DNA of 64,000 bases from Methylobacterium sp. Leaf91 (GTDB lineage: Bacteria; Pseudomonadota; Alphaproteobacteria; Rhizobiales; Beijerinckiaceae): contig NZ_LMMP01000050.1 of NCBI RefSeq assembly GCF_001422815.1, positions 124,113 through 188,112 on the forward strand, written 5' to 3'. The notes beneath the pieces are model-generated. The model saw only the letters and a program-made list of their open reading frames with translations. It had not been told where the DNA came from and did no database searches. Position numbers and translations under genes: made by a program. Positions 1 through 12,119 of this stretch are shown in pieces. Numbering within the stretch: position 1 is the stretch's first letter; each line of letters begins with the position of its first letter.

Positions 1-31
1 GGGATCAAGCCTCGACCGGGGATCTGCGCTG

Positions 32-3670
<3,639 letters not shown>

Positions 3671-3674
3671 GCAG

Positions 3675-5492
3675 GTGAGAGAGCCGACCGACATGCTGCC
3701 GACCATCCTCGACCTGTCGACCCTGCGCGACCTCTACGCGTCGGGCCGTGCCACCCCCGTGACTGTCGCCGAAGCCGTCGCCGAAAGGATGGAGGCATCG
3801 ACGGACCCCGCCATCTTCATCACCGCCCTCGACCGGGAGGCATTGGTGAGCGCGGCGCGGGACCTGATGGCGCGCCACCCCGAGCCGAACTCCCTGCCGC
3901 TTTGGGGCGTGCCCTTCGCGGTGAAGGACAATATCGACGTCGCCGGCCTGCCGACGACGGCGGCCTGCCCGGCCTTCGCCTACACGGCGGAGGCGGATGC
4001 CGAGGTGGTGGCGCGCCTGAAGGCGGCGGGTGCGCTCTGCACGGGCAAGACCAATCTCGACCAGTTCGCCACCGGCCTCAACGGCACCCGCTCGCCCTAC
4101 GGCGCACCGCGCAGCGTATTCAGCGCCGCCCATGTCTCGGGTGGGTCGAGTTCCGGCTCGGCCGTCGCCGTGGCGGCGGGGCTCGCGAGCTTTTCGCTGG
4201 GCACCGACACGGCCGGTTCCGGCCGCGTGCCGGCGATGTTCAACAACCTCGTGGGGATCAAGCCGACGCCGGGCCTGTTCAGCACGACGGGCCTCGTCCC
4301 CGCCTGCCGCAGCCTCGACTGTATCAGCATCTTCGCGGCCACCGTGGGCGACGGTCTCGCGATCCGCCGCATCGCGGAAGGGTTCGACGCCGCCGATCCG
4401 TTCTCGCGGCGGGCGGTGCCGCATCCCCTCCCCGCCCAGGGCCTGCGCTTCGGCGTGCCGACCCCGGCCGAGCGCGAGTTCTACGGCGATGCCGAGCGCG
4501 AGGCGCTCTACGACGCGGCCATCGCCCGCCTCGAAGCGCTGGGCGCCGTGGCGGTGCCGTTCGATTACGCGCCGTTCCGCGAGATCGCGACCCTGCTCTA
4601 TAACGGGCCGTGGGTGGCCGAGCGCCTGGCCGCCATCGCCGGGTTCTTCGCCGGAAATGCCGACGCCCTCGACCCGAGCGTGAGGAGCATCGTCGAGTCC
4701 GCCAAGGGCTACAGCGCCGTCGACGCGTTCGAAGGCCGCTACGCGTTCGAGGCCCTGCGGCGGAGCACCGAGGCGACCTGGGCGGCGGTCGACATCCTGC
4801 TCCTCCCGACTTCCCCCACCACCTACACGGTGGAGGAGATGCTGGCCGACCCGATCCGCCTCAACAGCCATTTCGGGCATTACACCAACTTCGCCAATCT
4901 CCTCGGCCTCGCCGCGATCGCGGTGCCGGGGGGATTCGGTGCCGATGGATTGCCCGGCGGCGTGACGCTCGTCGGCCCCGGCTTCAGCGACGAGGCTTTG
5001 GGCCCCTGGGCCGACGCGCTCCATCGCGCGGCGGCGAGCGGAATGGGAATCGCGCGCGACGCGGTTCTGCCCGAGGCGAGCCGGGTCTCGGCCACTGAGA
5101 CAGACGAGATCGCCATCGCGGTGGTGGGCGCCCATCTCACGGGCCTGCCCCTCAACCACCAGCTCACCGATCTCGGCGGCAGGAAGGTGCGGGCGGCGCG
5201 GACCTCGGGCGCGTACCGCCTCTACGCCCTGCCCGGCACCCACCCGGCCAAGCCCGGTCTGGTCCACGAGCCGGGCTTGGCCGGCGGCGGGTTGGAGGTC
5301 GAGATCTGGGCCCTGCCGCCGGCCGGTTTCGGCCGCTTCACCGCCGCGATCCCCGCCCCCCTCGGCATCGGCAAGCTCACCCTGGAGGACGGCTCGGACG
5401 TCTCCGGGTTCCTGTGCGAGGCCCATGCGGTGGCGGGCGCCGAGGACATCACAATCCATGGCGGCTGGCGCGCCTACCTCGCCTCCCGCTGA
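3675..5492 (+). CDS. atzF: Allophanate hydrolase
   Basis: This 605-residue amidase-signature enzyme hydrolyses allophanate to ammonia and CO2, the second step of urea breakdown after urea carboxylase. The Ser-cisSer-Lys signature is visible: Lys in PFAVKDNIDVAG, then the Gly/Ser-rich stretch HVSGGSSSGSAVAVAAG and GTDTAGSGRVPA. Beyond about residue 460 is the C-terminal domain found in AtzF-type hydrolases, ending FLCEAHAV..EDIT..GGWRAYLA. The start may be the GTG at 3675, 4 bases after the urea carboxylase stop, or the in-frame ATG at 3693 (MLPTILDLSTL), which has purine-rich GAGAGAG upstream. I favour the ATG slightly. The tight spacing implies one operon with the carboxylase. Confidence 0.93.
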   Translation: MREPTDMLPTILDLSTLRDLYASGRATPVTVAEAVAERMEASTDPAIFITALDREALVSAARDLMARHPEPNSLPLWGVPFAVKDNIDVAGLPTTAACPAFAYTAEADAEVVARLKAAGALCTGKTNLDQFATGLNGTRSPYGAPRSVFSAAHVSGGSSSGSAVAVAAGLASFSLGTDTAGSGRVPAMFNNLVGIKPTPGLFSTTGLVPACRSLDCISIFAATVGDGLAIRRIAEGFDAADPFSRRAVPHPLPAQGLRFGVPTPAEREFYGDAEREALYDAAIARLEALGAVAVPFDYAPFREIATLLYNGPWVAERLAAIAGFFAGNADALDPSVRSIVESAKGYSAVDAFEGRYAFEALRRSTEATWAAVDILLLPTSPTTYTVEEMLADPIRLNSHFGHYTNFANLLGLAAIAVPGGFGADGLPGGVTLVGPGFSDEALGPWADALHRAAASGMGIARDAVLPEASRVSATETDEIAIAVVGAHLTGLPLNHQLTDLGGRKVRAARTSGAYRLYALPGTHPAKPGLVHEPGLAGGGLEVEIWALPPAGFGRFTAAIPAPLGIGKLTLEDGSDVSGFLCEAHAVAGAEDITIHGGWRAYLASR

Positions 5493-5546
5493 GGCAGGGC
5501 AATCGCAGATGCCGATTCACGCGTCCAAAATCCAATCGTAGCACCC

Positions 5547-5687
5547 CGTCATCCCGGGGCCGCGCAGCGGAGCCCGGGATCCAGAAACACAGGTGCTGCA
5601 GGACTTTACACCGTTGGCGGCTCTGGATTGCACGCCTCTGGCGCGGCCCTCCGGGTCCGGGCTCGCCTCTGGCGACCCGGAATGACG
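5547..5687. repeat. REP-like palindrome with CGTCATCCCGGG ends
   Basis: The 236-base gap between the allophanate hydrolase and the acetyltransferase is mostly one element. Its ends are CGTCATCCCGGG (5547-5558) and CCCGGAATGACG (5676-5687), which are inverted copies with one mismatch. Inside are the short palindromic blocks CGCAGCGGAGCCCGGGAT and CTGGATTGC...TCTGGCG. This resembles the dispersed CGTCATCCCGGGGCC-type intergenic repeats common in Methylobacterium and other Hyphomicrobiales (from memory, not searched). It lies between convergent genes and may also act as a bidirectional terminator. Confidence 0.75.
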
Positions 5688-5728
5688 GCGTGGTGCCATG
5701 TTCAGTCGCCCTGCGCTGACGCGTCCCG

Positions 5729-6802
5729 TCAGGACGCCGGCGGCGAGACGGTCTCCGGCGAAGCGGGCATGCCCCCCGCCGGCGACCACAGCCTTTCGCA
5801 AAAGAAGCGCTCGCGCAGGAGCATCACCAGGGCCGCGCGCTTGTGCGGGAAATCGAAGGTCTTGATCCGCGCGAAGCCCGACCGCTCCAGGTTGCGCAAT
5901 TGCTGGATATGGTCCGCCTTGGGCTCGCCGACGATCCGCTCCGTGCGCGGGTCGTCGAGGAAGAGCGCGTGCATCAGCGAGGGCAGCCAGGCCGAGATGT
6001 AGGCCTTGCCGCGAAACCGGCTCTCGCCGATCAGGACATGCCAGCCGCGATCGTAATCCTGCACGTCGTAGAACGGGGCGAGGCGGTTCTCCTTGGCCCA
6101 GTAGATCTCGAAATAGCCAAAGGGTTCGCCGCCGATCGTACCAATCAGCGGGATCATGTGCGGATCGGCGATGAGGCCGGCGAGATAGGCCTCGTGCTTG
6201 TCGCGCGCGCCGGCCTCGCCCCAGGCGGCATCGACCACCGGATCGTTGAACCAGCGATGCAGGGTATCGACGTCGTCGATCGTGGCGGCTCGGAACGCCA
6301 CGGCCTGTCCGAGCCAGGGGATGAAGCGGGAATAGATCACGCCCTTGGGCTTCGGCGACCGTTGCGGATGGCGCTTGCCGTCACTCATGATCTGACGGGC
6401 GGGAAAATCGCGCGTCGCGAGGTTGGCGAGCCAGGGTTCGGGGCGCTGCCACAGCATCGTCGGATCGACGGAAAGCGCGTCGCCTTCCCGGACGACGAGG
6501 CCACGTTCCGCCATGGAGGCGACGAGACCCGCGAAGCTGGCACCGTCGAGGCCGATCCGTTCGGCATCCGGATGTGTCGCCGAGACCATCTCGAATGCCG
6601 CCGTGATGTTCGTCAGGACCTCGCTCGGGTCGGGTCTCACGGGCTCCTCCAGGGACAGATGCGGGCTGCTCCCCTGCTGAAGGCGCAGGCGTAGACCGAC
6701 CCGGCCCTCCGCCACGACGCTGAGCCGGTCGCCGTCCAGGTAGACCTCGACGGTACGGCCCGTCGCCTCGCCGCATCGAAAAGGAACTGTTGTCGAAAGC
6801 AT
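5729..6802 (-). CDS. GNAT acetyltransferase of the IucB/AlcB siderophore type
   Basis: This 357-residue protein ends in a GNAT domain of the siderophore-specific AlcB/IucB/RhbD kind (about 165-345). Motifs include WHVLIGESRFRGKAYISAW, DPRTERIVGEPKADH and LERSGFARIKTFDFPHKRA. Such enzymes acylate an N-hydroxylated diamine such as N6-hydroxylysine during hydroxamate siderophore synthesis. The N-terminal half is a looser domain typical of the longer family members. I chose the ATG at 6802 (MLSTTVPFRCGEATG) because ACGAGACG lies just before it; upstream Met codons give an unlikely Pro-rich leader. No siderophore synthetase or hydroxylase gene is adjacent here. It is divergent from a FecI-like sigma factor, with an Irr-box-like palindrome between them, which supports iron control. 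Confidence 0.82.
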   Translation of the reverse strand: MLSTTVPFRCGEATGRTVEVYLDGDRLSVVAEGRVGLRLRLQQGSSPHLSLEEPVRPDPSEVLTNITAAFEMVSATHPDAERIGLDGASFAGLVASMAERGLVVREGDALSVDPTMLWQRPEPWLANLATRDFPARQIMSDGKRHPQRSPKPKGVIYSRFIPWLGQAVAFRAATIDDVDTLHRWFNDPVVDAAWGEAGARDKHEAYLAGLIADPHMIPLIGTIGGEPFGYFEIYWAKENRLAPFYDVQDYDRGWHVLIGESRFRGKAYISAWLPSLMHALFLDDPRTERIVGEPKADHIQQLRNLERSGFARIKTFDFPHKRAALVMLLRERFFCERLWSPAGGMPASPETVSPPAS

Positions 6803-7341
6803 CGCGTCTCGTCGTTGGCTGGTACCGGCATCCGCGACCGGGATGCCCTCTGGGACAGGACGCTCCGGCACTCCGGAAATTTAGGGGCAACCGGGAAACT
6901 CGTGGCGCCCACAGCAGCATGACGAGCCGAGCACTCCGCTGCCGCCACGCCTTTCGATCCTGGGCAGCCGGGTCCTGCTCGCGCAAAAACTGTATCTTTT
7001 CTTAACGCAACCGTTCACAATCCGAAGATGTGTTCGTTCATGCAGCAGGTGGCCTGTGGCCATGCGACAGAACATTTTGGCCAAATTTCATGTAGCTTCA
7101 TAGCATAAACCCTTCGAGGAAAGCCTGAATATCGTCTGACCGATTCGATGTAACTGGCGATTCTACATTTAGAATATTTCTAATTCAAACATCTCCCTAT
7201 AAAATCACTCTTGTATGTCTGTGGAATTTATCTCTTTAGCCTCCATATCCGAGTTGGATCGTGGAAATGACCCGGCGACGTGCGCGGCTGGGCAGTTTCG
7301 CGCGTTTTCGTACTGACCTACGCATCCGAAGAAGGTCGTCC
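6803..7341. other. Long AT-rich divergent regulatory region
   Basis: These 539 bases separate the divergent acetyltransferase and sigma-factor genes. The stretch 6990-7260 is clearly AT-richer than the surrounding chromosome and has no convincing coding frame. It contains the ICE/Irr-like palindrome at 7168-7184 and several TATAAA/TTATCT-like runs (around 7196-7240) that could be -10 elements for the sigma-factor gene. Nothing else was recognised. Confidence 0.6.
7168..7184. promoter_or_regulatory. Irr box / iron control element (ICE) candidate
   Basis: The 17-mer TTTAGAATATTTCTAAT has perfect inverted arms TTAGAA/TTCTAA with a 3-base spacer. It matches the rhizobial Irr-box pattern TTTAGAA-N3-TTCTAAA at all but the last position. 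It lies in the AT-rich region between a siderophore-type acetyltransferase and a FecI-like sigma factor, the expected place for iron-responsive control. The match to the Irr consensus is from memory; Irr itself is not in the window. Confidence 0.68.
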
Positions 7342-7884
7342 ATGTCACAGACTCATTCGCCTGGAAGGCGGAGCGACATCGCAGCTCCGCTGCTCGCCGC
7401 TCTCATCGCCGAACAGTCGGGCCTCGTGGCCTACGCGACGCAGATCCTGCGTGATCGCTCGGCGGCGGAGGACGTGGTGCAGGAGGTGGTGCTCAAGCTC
7501 TGCGAGGAGCCGGCCGCCGATCTGCGTCCTGGCCGCCGCGTCGAGGCTCCGATGCATTACCTGCGGCGGATGGTTCGGAACGCCGCCATCGATTGGGCGC
7601 GGCGCACGATCCGCGAGCGCTGCCGCTTCGTGCCGGATGAGCAGGCCGAGGCCATTCCCGCTCCTTGCACCTGTCCTCAGGACCGCCTCGAGCAATGCCA
7701 GGCGCTGAAGGCAGCACTGGCCGCGCTGGAAACGACCTCGGAGCGAACCCGCCGGGTGTTTCTCGCCCATCGGATCGACGGCATTCCGCAGACCGTCCTG
7801 GCCCGCGAGAACGGCGTCTCGCCGACGCTGGTGAATTTCATGATCCGTGACGGCACGGCCCTGTGCCGGTCGGCCGCGGCCTAG
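7342..7884 (+). CDS. FecI-like ECF sigma factor
   Basis: This 180-residue sigma-70 family protein has a region 2 helix (AYATQILRDRSAAEDVVQEV, then YLRRMVRNAAIDWARR) and a region 4 helix-turn-helix near the end (RVFLAHRIDGIPQTVLAREN, then SPTLVNFMI). The wording matches FecI-type iron-starvation sigma factors, which direct RNA polymerase to siderophore-uptake genes. The ATG at 7342 is preceded by GAAGAAGG at a good distance; an earlier GTG at 7261 lacks this and would add an Arg-rich leader. No FecR anti-sigma factor or TonB receptor follows within the window, which is unusual. The upstream Irr-box-like palindrome suggests iron control. Confidence 0.85.
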   Translation: MSQTHSPGRRSDIAAPLLAALIAEQSGLVAYATQILRDRSAAEDVVQEVVLKLCEEPAADLRPGRRVEAPMHYLRRMVRNAAIDWARRTIRERCRFVPDEQAEAIPAPCTCPQDRLEQCQALKAALAALETTSERTRRVFLAHRIDGIPQTVLARENGVSPTLVNFMIRDGTALCRSAAA

Positions 7885-8116
7885 GCATTTCGCGCTCAGG
7901 ACGCGTCGCGCTCATGTGCCCGTCATGGACGCCGCGCGGCCTTCCTGCGCAGGAGGCCGTCAGCGGGTAACATGTTGCGCTGTCGAGGTGGCCACAAGCG
8001 ACGAAACACCGTCGGAGCCCGGCACGCTGCCAAGCTGGCTGATCCTGTCTCCCGGCGCCGGAAAAGCTACGCGTTCACGACAAGATCGTTGATTCACCAG
8101 GGACTTGAAAGAAACC

Positions 8117-8192
8117 TGGTGGAGCTGAGCGGGATCGAACCGCTGACCTCCGCAGTGCGATTGCGGCGCTCTCCCATCTGAGCTACAGCCCC
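8117..8192 (-). tRNA. tRNA-Ala (anticodon CGC)
   Basis: Read on the minus strand, the 76 bases fold as a complete cloverleaf with encoded CCA. The acceptor is GGGGCTG/CAGCTCC, the D-arm GCTC/GAGC, the anticodon stem CCGCA/TGCGG with loop ATCGCAC (anticodon CGC), and the T-arm has TTCGATC. Anticodon CGC reads GCG (alanine), a frequent codon in this GC-rich genome. The flanks, about 230 bases after the sigma-factor gene and 110 bases before yggT, hold nothing else I recognise. Confidence 0.95.
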
Positions 8193-8303
8193 GTTCCGAG
8201 GTGGCCGCTTTGTAAGCGCGCCTGCCTCGGGCTGTCAATTCAGGAAATCCCGCCGTTGACCCGCGCCGGTGAGGCGGGGCGAACGAGGACATCAGAACCG
8301 CGC

Positions 8304-8606
8304 ATGTACGCTCTTCTCTGGCTCTTCGACACCGTCGTCCAGCTCTTCATCTACGTGCTGATCGCCAGCGCCGTGCTGAGCTGGCTCGTGGCCTTCAACG
8401 TGGTCAACGTGCGCAACCCGATCGTGTCGCAGATCGGTGAGGTGCTCTACCGGCTGACCGAGCCGGTTCTTCGCCCGATCCGCAGCGTCCTGCCCAATCT
8501 CGGTGGGATCGACCTGTCGCCGATCGTCCTGGTGCTGCTGCTTCTCTTCATCAGCCGCCTCCTGCACGAGGTCATTCCGCCCCAGACCGTGGTCTATGGC
8601 GGCTGA
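8304..8606 (+). CDS. YggT family membrane protein
   Basis: This 100-residue protein has two hydrophobic segments (about 1-25 and 68-92) and the family motif pattern NPIV..IGEVLYRLTEPVLRPIR. YggT proteins sit in the inner membrane; roles in osmotic tolerance and division-site organisation have been suggested, but the biochemical activity is unclear. The start is the ATG at 8304 (MYALLWLFDTVVQ), which begins directly with the first membrane segment; earlier in-frame codons would add charged residues. It lies 51 bases upstream of mesaconyl-CoA hydratase and may be co-transcribed. Confidence 0.9.
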   Translation: MYALLWLFDTVVQLFIYVLIASAVLSWLVAFNVVNVRNPIVSQIGEVLYRLTEPVLRPIRSVLPNLGGIDLSPIVLVLLLLFISRLLHEVIPPQTVVYGG

Positions 8607-8657
8607 GGCCGCACTGGACAAAGGGCCAAGAAAATCACGTCGAGGGACGACCAAGAG

Positions 8658-9704
8658 ATGAAGACCAATCCCGGCCGCTTCTTCGAGGATTATCGCCTCG
8701 GTGAGACCATCCGCCATGCCACGCCGCGCACGGTGACGAGCGGCGACGTCGCGCTCTACACCTCCCTCTACGGCCCGCGCTTCGCCGTTCAGTCCTCCGA
8801 TGCCTTCGCCAAGGCCATCGGCTACCCGCAGAGCCCGCTGGACGACCTGCTCACCTTCCACGTGGTCTTCGGCAAGACGGTCCCGGACATCTCCCTGAAT
8901 GCGCTCGCCAATCTCGGCTATGCCGAGGGCGGTTTCCGCCGGCCGGTCTATCCGGGCGAGACCCTGTCCACGGTCTCCGAAGTGATCGGCCTCAAGGAGA
9001 GCTCGAACCGCCAGACTGGCGTGGTCTACGTGCGCTCCACCGGGTCCGACGCCAACGGCGAGACGGTTCTGAGCTATTGCCGCTGGGTGCTGGTGAAGAA
9101 GCGCGACCCGGAAGCGAAGATCGAGCAGGAACATGTCCCGACCTTCGCCAAGGTGGTCGACCCGGCCGACCTGGCCGGCGCCCTGCCCCCGCTGAACGTC
9201 GGCGCCTACGATCTCGACCTCGCCGGCAGCCCGCACCGGTTCGGCGACTACGTGGTCGGCGAGAAGATCGACCATGTGGACGGGATGACCGTCGAGGAGG
9301 CCGAGCACCAGATCGCCACGCGCCTCTACCAGAATACCGCCAAGGTGCATTTCGACGGCTTCGCCGCGAAGGACACACGGTTCGGTCGGCGCCTGATCTA
9401 TGGCGGTGTCGTCATTTCTCTCGCCCGTGCGCTCAGCTTCAACGGTCTCGGCAACGCCTTCGCGCTCGCCGGCATCAATGCCGGGCGCCACGTGGCGCCG
9501 CTCTTTGCCGGTGACACGGTCTATGCCTGGAGCGAAGTGCTCGAAGCCGCCGAGCTTCCCGGCCGCACGGATATCGGCGCTCTTCGCCTGCGCACGGTCG
9601 CCACCAAGAACCAGCCCTGCGGCAACCATCCGGACAAGGTCGGTGACGGATACGACCCGGCCGTGATCCTAGACCTGGATTACTGGGCCTTCATGCCGCG
9701 CTGA
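8658..9704 (+). CDS. meaC: Mesaconyl-CoA hydratase (MaoC family)
   Basis: This 348-residue enzyme has two MaoC-like hot-dog repeats (about 1-170 and 185-345). It matches mesaconyl-C1-CoA hydratase (MeaC/Mch) of the ethylmalonyl-CoA pathway, which hydrates mesaconyl-CoA to beta-methylmalyl-CoA during glyoxylate regeneration. Telling stretches are MKTNPGRFFEDYRLGETIRH, YGGVVISLARALSFNGLGNA and AGINAGRHVAPLFAGDTVY. Length fits the family (about 340-350). AAGAG before the ATG at 8658 is a reasonable ribosome site. The enzyme for the preceding step, methylsuccinyl-CoA dehydrogenase, is encoded 7 kb away on the other strand. Confidence 0.9.
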   Translation: MKTNPGRFFEDYRLGETIRHATPRTVTSGDVALYTSLYGPRFAVQSSDAFAKAIGYPQSPLDDLLTFHVVFGKTVPDISLNALANLGYAEGGFRRPVYPGETLSTVSEVIGLKESSNRQTGVVYVRSTGSDANGETVLSYCRWVLVKKRDPEAKIEQEHVPTFAKVVDPADLAGALPPLNVGAYDLDLAGSPHRFGDYVVGEKIDHVDGMTVEEAEHQIATRLYQNTAKVHFDGFAAKDTRFGRRLIYGGVVISLARALSFNGLGNAFALAGINAGRHVAPLFAGDTVYAWSEVLEAAELPGRTDIGALRLRTVATKNQPCGNHPDKVGDGYDPAVILDLDYWAFMPR

Positions 9705-9712
9705 CGCCGGGC

Positions 9713-10516
9713 TTAGTTCCCGGCGAACAGGCCCATCACGGCCTGTCGCAGCGGGTTCTCGGGGTTCGAGAGCAACCGGATCGCCATCGCGCAGGCGATG
9801 GTGACGAGAAGCGGCCGGATCAGCTTCGCGCCGAGGCGGATCGCCAGGATCGAGCCGATCTGGGCCCCGATGAAAGCCCCGAAGGCCATGGCGATGCCGA
9901 TGGTCCAGACCACGTGGCCCGAGGCTGCGAACAGGGCGAGGCTTCCGAGGTTGCTGGCGGCATTGGCGAGCTTGGTATGGGCGGTCGCACGCACCACGCC
10001 GAGCCCGAGCAGCGTCACGAACCCGATCATGTAGAAGGCCCCGGCGCCGGGGCCGAACACGCCGTCGTAGAAGCCGACGGCGGGAGCCCAGGTGAGCGCG
10101 AACAGGCCGGGGCGCATCCGTGCCGCCGCGTCCTCGCTGCTCATCCGCCGCGCGAAAGCGAAATAGAACGCGATCCCGATCAGCAGGACAGGTACGGCCG
10201 CGTCGAGGACGGGGCGCGGCAATAGGCTGACGCAGAGCGCACCACCGATCGAGGCGAGACCGGCGCTGAGGGCGATCTTGCAGGCCGCCGGCCAATGGAT
10301 GTGACCGCGGCGCGCGAAGGCGATGGTCGATGAGATCGCGCCGGCGCTGCCCTGGAGCTTGTTGGTGGCGATGGCGCTCACCGGATCGAGCCCGGACAGG
10401 AGCAGTGCCGGCACCGTGATGAGGCCGCCCCCGCCCGCGATGGCATCGACGCAGCCAGCCGCCACGGCCACGGCGAACAGGCCCGCGACGAGGCTGATGT
10501 CGACACCGAAGATCAT
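9713..10516 (-). CDS. TauE/SafE family sulfite/anion exporter
   Basis: This 267-residue polytopic membrane protein has about seven to eight hydrophobic segments and the TauE/SafE signatures AGCVDAIAGGGGLITVPALL near the N-terminus and GFYDGVFGPGAGAFYMIGF in the second half. Family members move sulfite, sulfoacetate or other small organic anions across the inner membrane; the substrate here cannot be told. It is convergent with mesaconyl-CoA hydratase (9 bases between stops) and downstream of an L,D-transpeptidase gene on the same strand (61 bases apart). Confidence 0.88.
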   Translation of the reverse strand: MIFGVDISLVAGLFAVAVAAGCVDAIAGGGGLITVPALLLSGLDPVSAIATNKLQGSAGAISSTIAFARRGHIHWPAACKIALSAGLASIGGALCVSLLPRPVLDAAVPVLLIGIAFYFAFARRMSSEDAAARMRPGLFALTWAPAVGFYDGVFGPGAGAFYMIGFVTLLGLGVVRATAHTKLANAASNLGSLALFAASGHVVWTIGIAMAFGAFIGAQIGSILAIRLGAKLIRPLLVTIACAMAIRLLSNPENPLRQAVMGLFAGN

Positions 10517-10577
10517 TCCGCTCTCTCCTCCGTTCGGTCGCGACCGACCGGATGCCGGCGGGAGGCGGATGGGGGCT

Positions 10578-11153
10578 TCAGTTGCGCACGATCACCTTCG
10601 TGCCGACCTTCACCCGGTCGTAGAGGTCGACCACATCCTTGTTGGTCATGCGGATGCAGCCCGACGAAACGGCGGCACCCATGGTTTCCGGCTCGTTGGA
10701 GCCGTGGATACGGTAGAGCGAGGAGCCGAGATACATCGCCCGCGCGCCGAGGGGGTTGTCCTGGCCGCCGGCCATGTAGCGCGGCAGGTCGGGCCGCCGC
10801 GCCAGCATCTGCGCCGGCGGACGCCAAGCCGGCCATTCCTTCTTCATCGTCACCGACTTCTCGCCCGACCAGGAGAAGCCCTGGCGCCCGACGCCGACGC
10901 CGTAGCGGACAGCCGCTCCGCCGCCGAGCACATAGTAGAGCCGGCGCTGGCTCGTGGAGACGACCACGGTTCCGGGTTTCTCTGAGCCCTTCCACGCGAC
11001 TGTCTCGCGCGGGATCGCCTGTTCCTTGAAGATATTGAGGAAATCCGCGATCGGACCGCTGTCGAACGGGTTGCCGGCGCTGGCACCGACGCTTGTGGCA
11101 AGGCCCATGCCCAACGCGAGAGCCGAGGCGGCGAGGAGAGAGCGAATGCCCAT
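10578..11153 (-). CDS. Periplasmic L,D-transpeptidase (YkuD domain)
   Basis: This 191-residue secreted enzyme has an N-terminal signal peptide (MGIRSLLAASALALGMGLAT, likely cleaved after ASAG). A YkuD catalytic domain follows with the motif HGSN..ETMG and the nucleophile stretch SSGCIRMTNKDV. Such enzymes form 3-3 cross-links in peptidoglycan or anchor proteins to it. The ATG at 11153 is preceded by GGAGACG and starts directly at the signal peptide, so I prefer it to an upstream codon. The Pro-rich insert between strands is typical of the family in this group of bacteria. Confidence 0.92.
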   Translation of the reverse strand: MGIRSLLAASALALGMGLATSVGASAGNPFDSGPIADFLNIFKEQAIPRETVAWKGSEKPGTVVVSTSQRRLYYVLGGGAAVRYGVGVGRQGFSWSGEKSVTMKKEWPAWRPPAQMLARRPDLPRYMAGGQDNPLGARAMYLGSSLYRIHGSNEPETMGAAVSSGCIRMTNKDVVDLYDRVKVGTKVIVRN

Positions 11154-11362
11154 TTTAATCGTCTCCGGCCGGATCTGGACAAGCCGGTGCGCAGGCACCC
11201 CGTCTCCCATTCCGGCGAGGTCCAGGCTCTGCGAGCCGGACGTCAGATGATTGGACCGGCAGACTTGGCCGGATGGTTAAGGGCGGTCAACCCGCTGCGA
11301 TGTGAACGGAATATACTGTGGGATTGGCGCAACGGCGGTGATCCCCGCTCTCGGCTACCAGC

Positions 11363-11833
11363 TTGACAGAATGTCGCAGGTTATTGCGCTGCGGGAACTT
11401 TCGCACCACCCTCAGTTTCGTGACTTCAGAGACGACCAGATCTGCCGTTGCCTCCGTCGAGGCAGGATGCCTCGCTTCGAACGCCCCGCAAGCGCATGCG
11501 GTCGTTCGTCCCCGCACGGCTCTGTCGACCCTGCTCGTGTTGGTTTCCCTCCTTGTGATGGTTCTGCCGAGCTTCCCGCAGGAGCTGTGGGGCGCCGGTG
11601 TCGGTGCGCCCGTCAGCAGCCGGGGGCACGACGGTCTCGCGAGCCAGGGTGAGGTTCCGTCGACCGGTTCCGCCGCGCGTCTGGAGGTCGACGACGCGAT
11701 GACCCCGCCCTCGCTTTCGGGATCTCGCGTGCTCGGTGCAGCCTCGGCACCGACGTTGCGTGGTCGTTCGGCCTTGTCTCTCGGGATCAGCGCGGACGCA
11801 CCACTCCACCGCCCCCCCAGGATCGCCACCTGA
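11363..11833 (+). CDS. Doubtful small ORF with one hydrophobic segment
   Basis: Between the L,D-transpeptidase and the RND operon lie 966 bases with no recognised gene. The most plausible frame encodes up to 156 residues with one hydrophobic stretch (TALSTLLVLVSLLVMVLP, about 52-69) and a low-complexity, Ser/Gly/Ala-rich tail. I do not recognise a family. The first start codon has no clear ribosome site and the N-terminal 45 residues look non-protein-like, so a later GTG may be the true start. Frames on the other strand look worse. It may simply be non-coding. Confidence 0.25.
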   Translation: MTECRRLLRCGNFRTTLSFVTSETTRSAVASVEAGCLASNAPQAHAVVRPRTALSTLLVLVSLLVMVLPSFPQELWGAGVGAPVSSRGHDGLASQGEVPSTGSAARLEVDDAMTPPSLSGSRVLGAASAPTLRGRSALSLGISADAPLHRPPRIAT

Positions 11834-12119
11834 GAGCTTGGCCGCGGCGTTTTAACCAAACCGCGTCGAAGGCTCTCCTTTTTCCGGCTTGCGTCGCGTG
11901 ATCGCCAAGATTGTGAACGATTGCTGAAGCCGTGATGTGTGTGGTTGGCCCCGGTCCGGCCGCCACACGCCCAATGACGCCATGGCCGCCCTGCGTGGCC
12001 CAGCGATTGCCAAGGTGCTGAAGTCGCTTCGCGGATCTTCGCCCAGGACTTGAGTGTCAGTGCCGCCAATCCCCTGCCGGATTGCGGTCGACCGCGTATC
12101 GCATAGGAGCTAAATCATC

